DNA from: Eopsaltria australis
Taxonomy: Eukaryota > Chordata > Aves > Passeriformes > Petroicidae
Direction of reading: 5' to 3'
DNA: 64,000 nucleotides
Assembly (NCBI GenBank): GCA_034509425.1
Contig: JAVTVJ010000072.1
Location: 4,216,001-4,280,000, forward strand
This document shows, in pieces, positions 63,657 through 64,000 of this stretch (the stretch's first letter is position 1; the number at the start of each line of letters is the position of its first letter). The notes beneath the pieces were generated by a model. It did not search any database and was not told the DNA's origin. It saw only the letters and a list, made by a program, of their open reading frames with translations. The translations under genes and the position numbers were made by a program.

Positions 63657-64000
63657 GAAAGGGAAAATGTAGGATAATACCAAAGAAGACCCAATAACAA
63701 AAAGATAGTTGCAAGGTATGAAATTGCTTTGCCTGCCAAAGTGTTTTTCAAGTATCTTGCCTCTATGATGAGACAAGATCACTAAGAAAAGAATAATTTT
63801 CTATCCTCTATGAAAAGTACCAGTTCTGACAGGCATGGAGGCACTCTCTCATGTCCATTTCAATAGGGTTATTGCTGTTCCCTATGAATAAAGTATTTTA
63901 AGAGAGATGGCACTCACAAAAATCCTATGAAGCCTGATTGATGCTGCATGAGTGCTTGCAGGGTTAAGTCTGTTAGCATTGTCTGTCTGTTCTCTAGTGT
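63657..64000. other. Intergenic flank right of the long LTR
   Basis: AT-rich sequence with nothing recognisable. Confidence 0.6.

Overview
The window is vertebrate nuclear DNA, most likely from a bird and probably a songbird. Multi-exon GT-AG gene structure, an AT-rich background, two 5'-truncated CR1 LINE copies with the avian 3' end, and two LTRs beginning TGTCC(C/T)GG on the minus strand all point that way. The species call is inference; no search was run.

The only gene I can support is the 3' end of one plus-strand ABC transporter of the ABCA family, best matched to ABCA13. Eleven exons between 3391 and 44302 join in frame to 509 codons plus a stop, entering with one leftover base from an exon upstream of the window. 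They encode, in order, the last membrane helices of the second transmembrane domain, the linker, the complete second nucleotide-binding domain (Walker A, Q-loop, signature, Walker B, switch His), the regulatory domain and the short C-terminal tail. All splice junctions are canonical and phases match at every junction, so the gene looks intact here.

Layout: 1-3390 is intron upstream of the first visible exon. 3391-6495 holds four closely spaced exons. 6496-16560 is a 10 kb intron with a CR1 copy; it ends in a 177 bp CTTTTT hexanucleotide repeat that forms the polypyrimidine tract of the next exon. 16561-29250 carries four exons with the catalytic motifs. 29251-41600 is a 12.3 kb intron with a (TA)n tract and an A/C-only low-complexity tract. 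41601-44302 holds the last three exons, followed by a 3' UTR with candidate poly(A) signals near 45.15-45.25 kb. From about 45.3 kb to the end no gene is visible: there is a CR1 copy at 50.5-51.0 kb, a 385 bp solo LTR at 56858-57242 with a perfect 5 bp target duplication, and a longer GC-rich probable LTR at 62029-63651.

I found no new gene system. The observations most worth checking are the hexanucleotide repeat that appears to separate a branch point from its 3' splice site by about 185 nt, and a Gly-to-Ala change in the ABC signature of the second nucleotide-binding domain.
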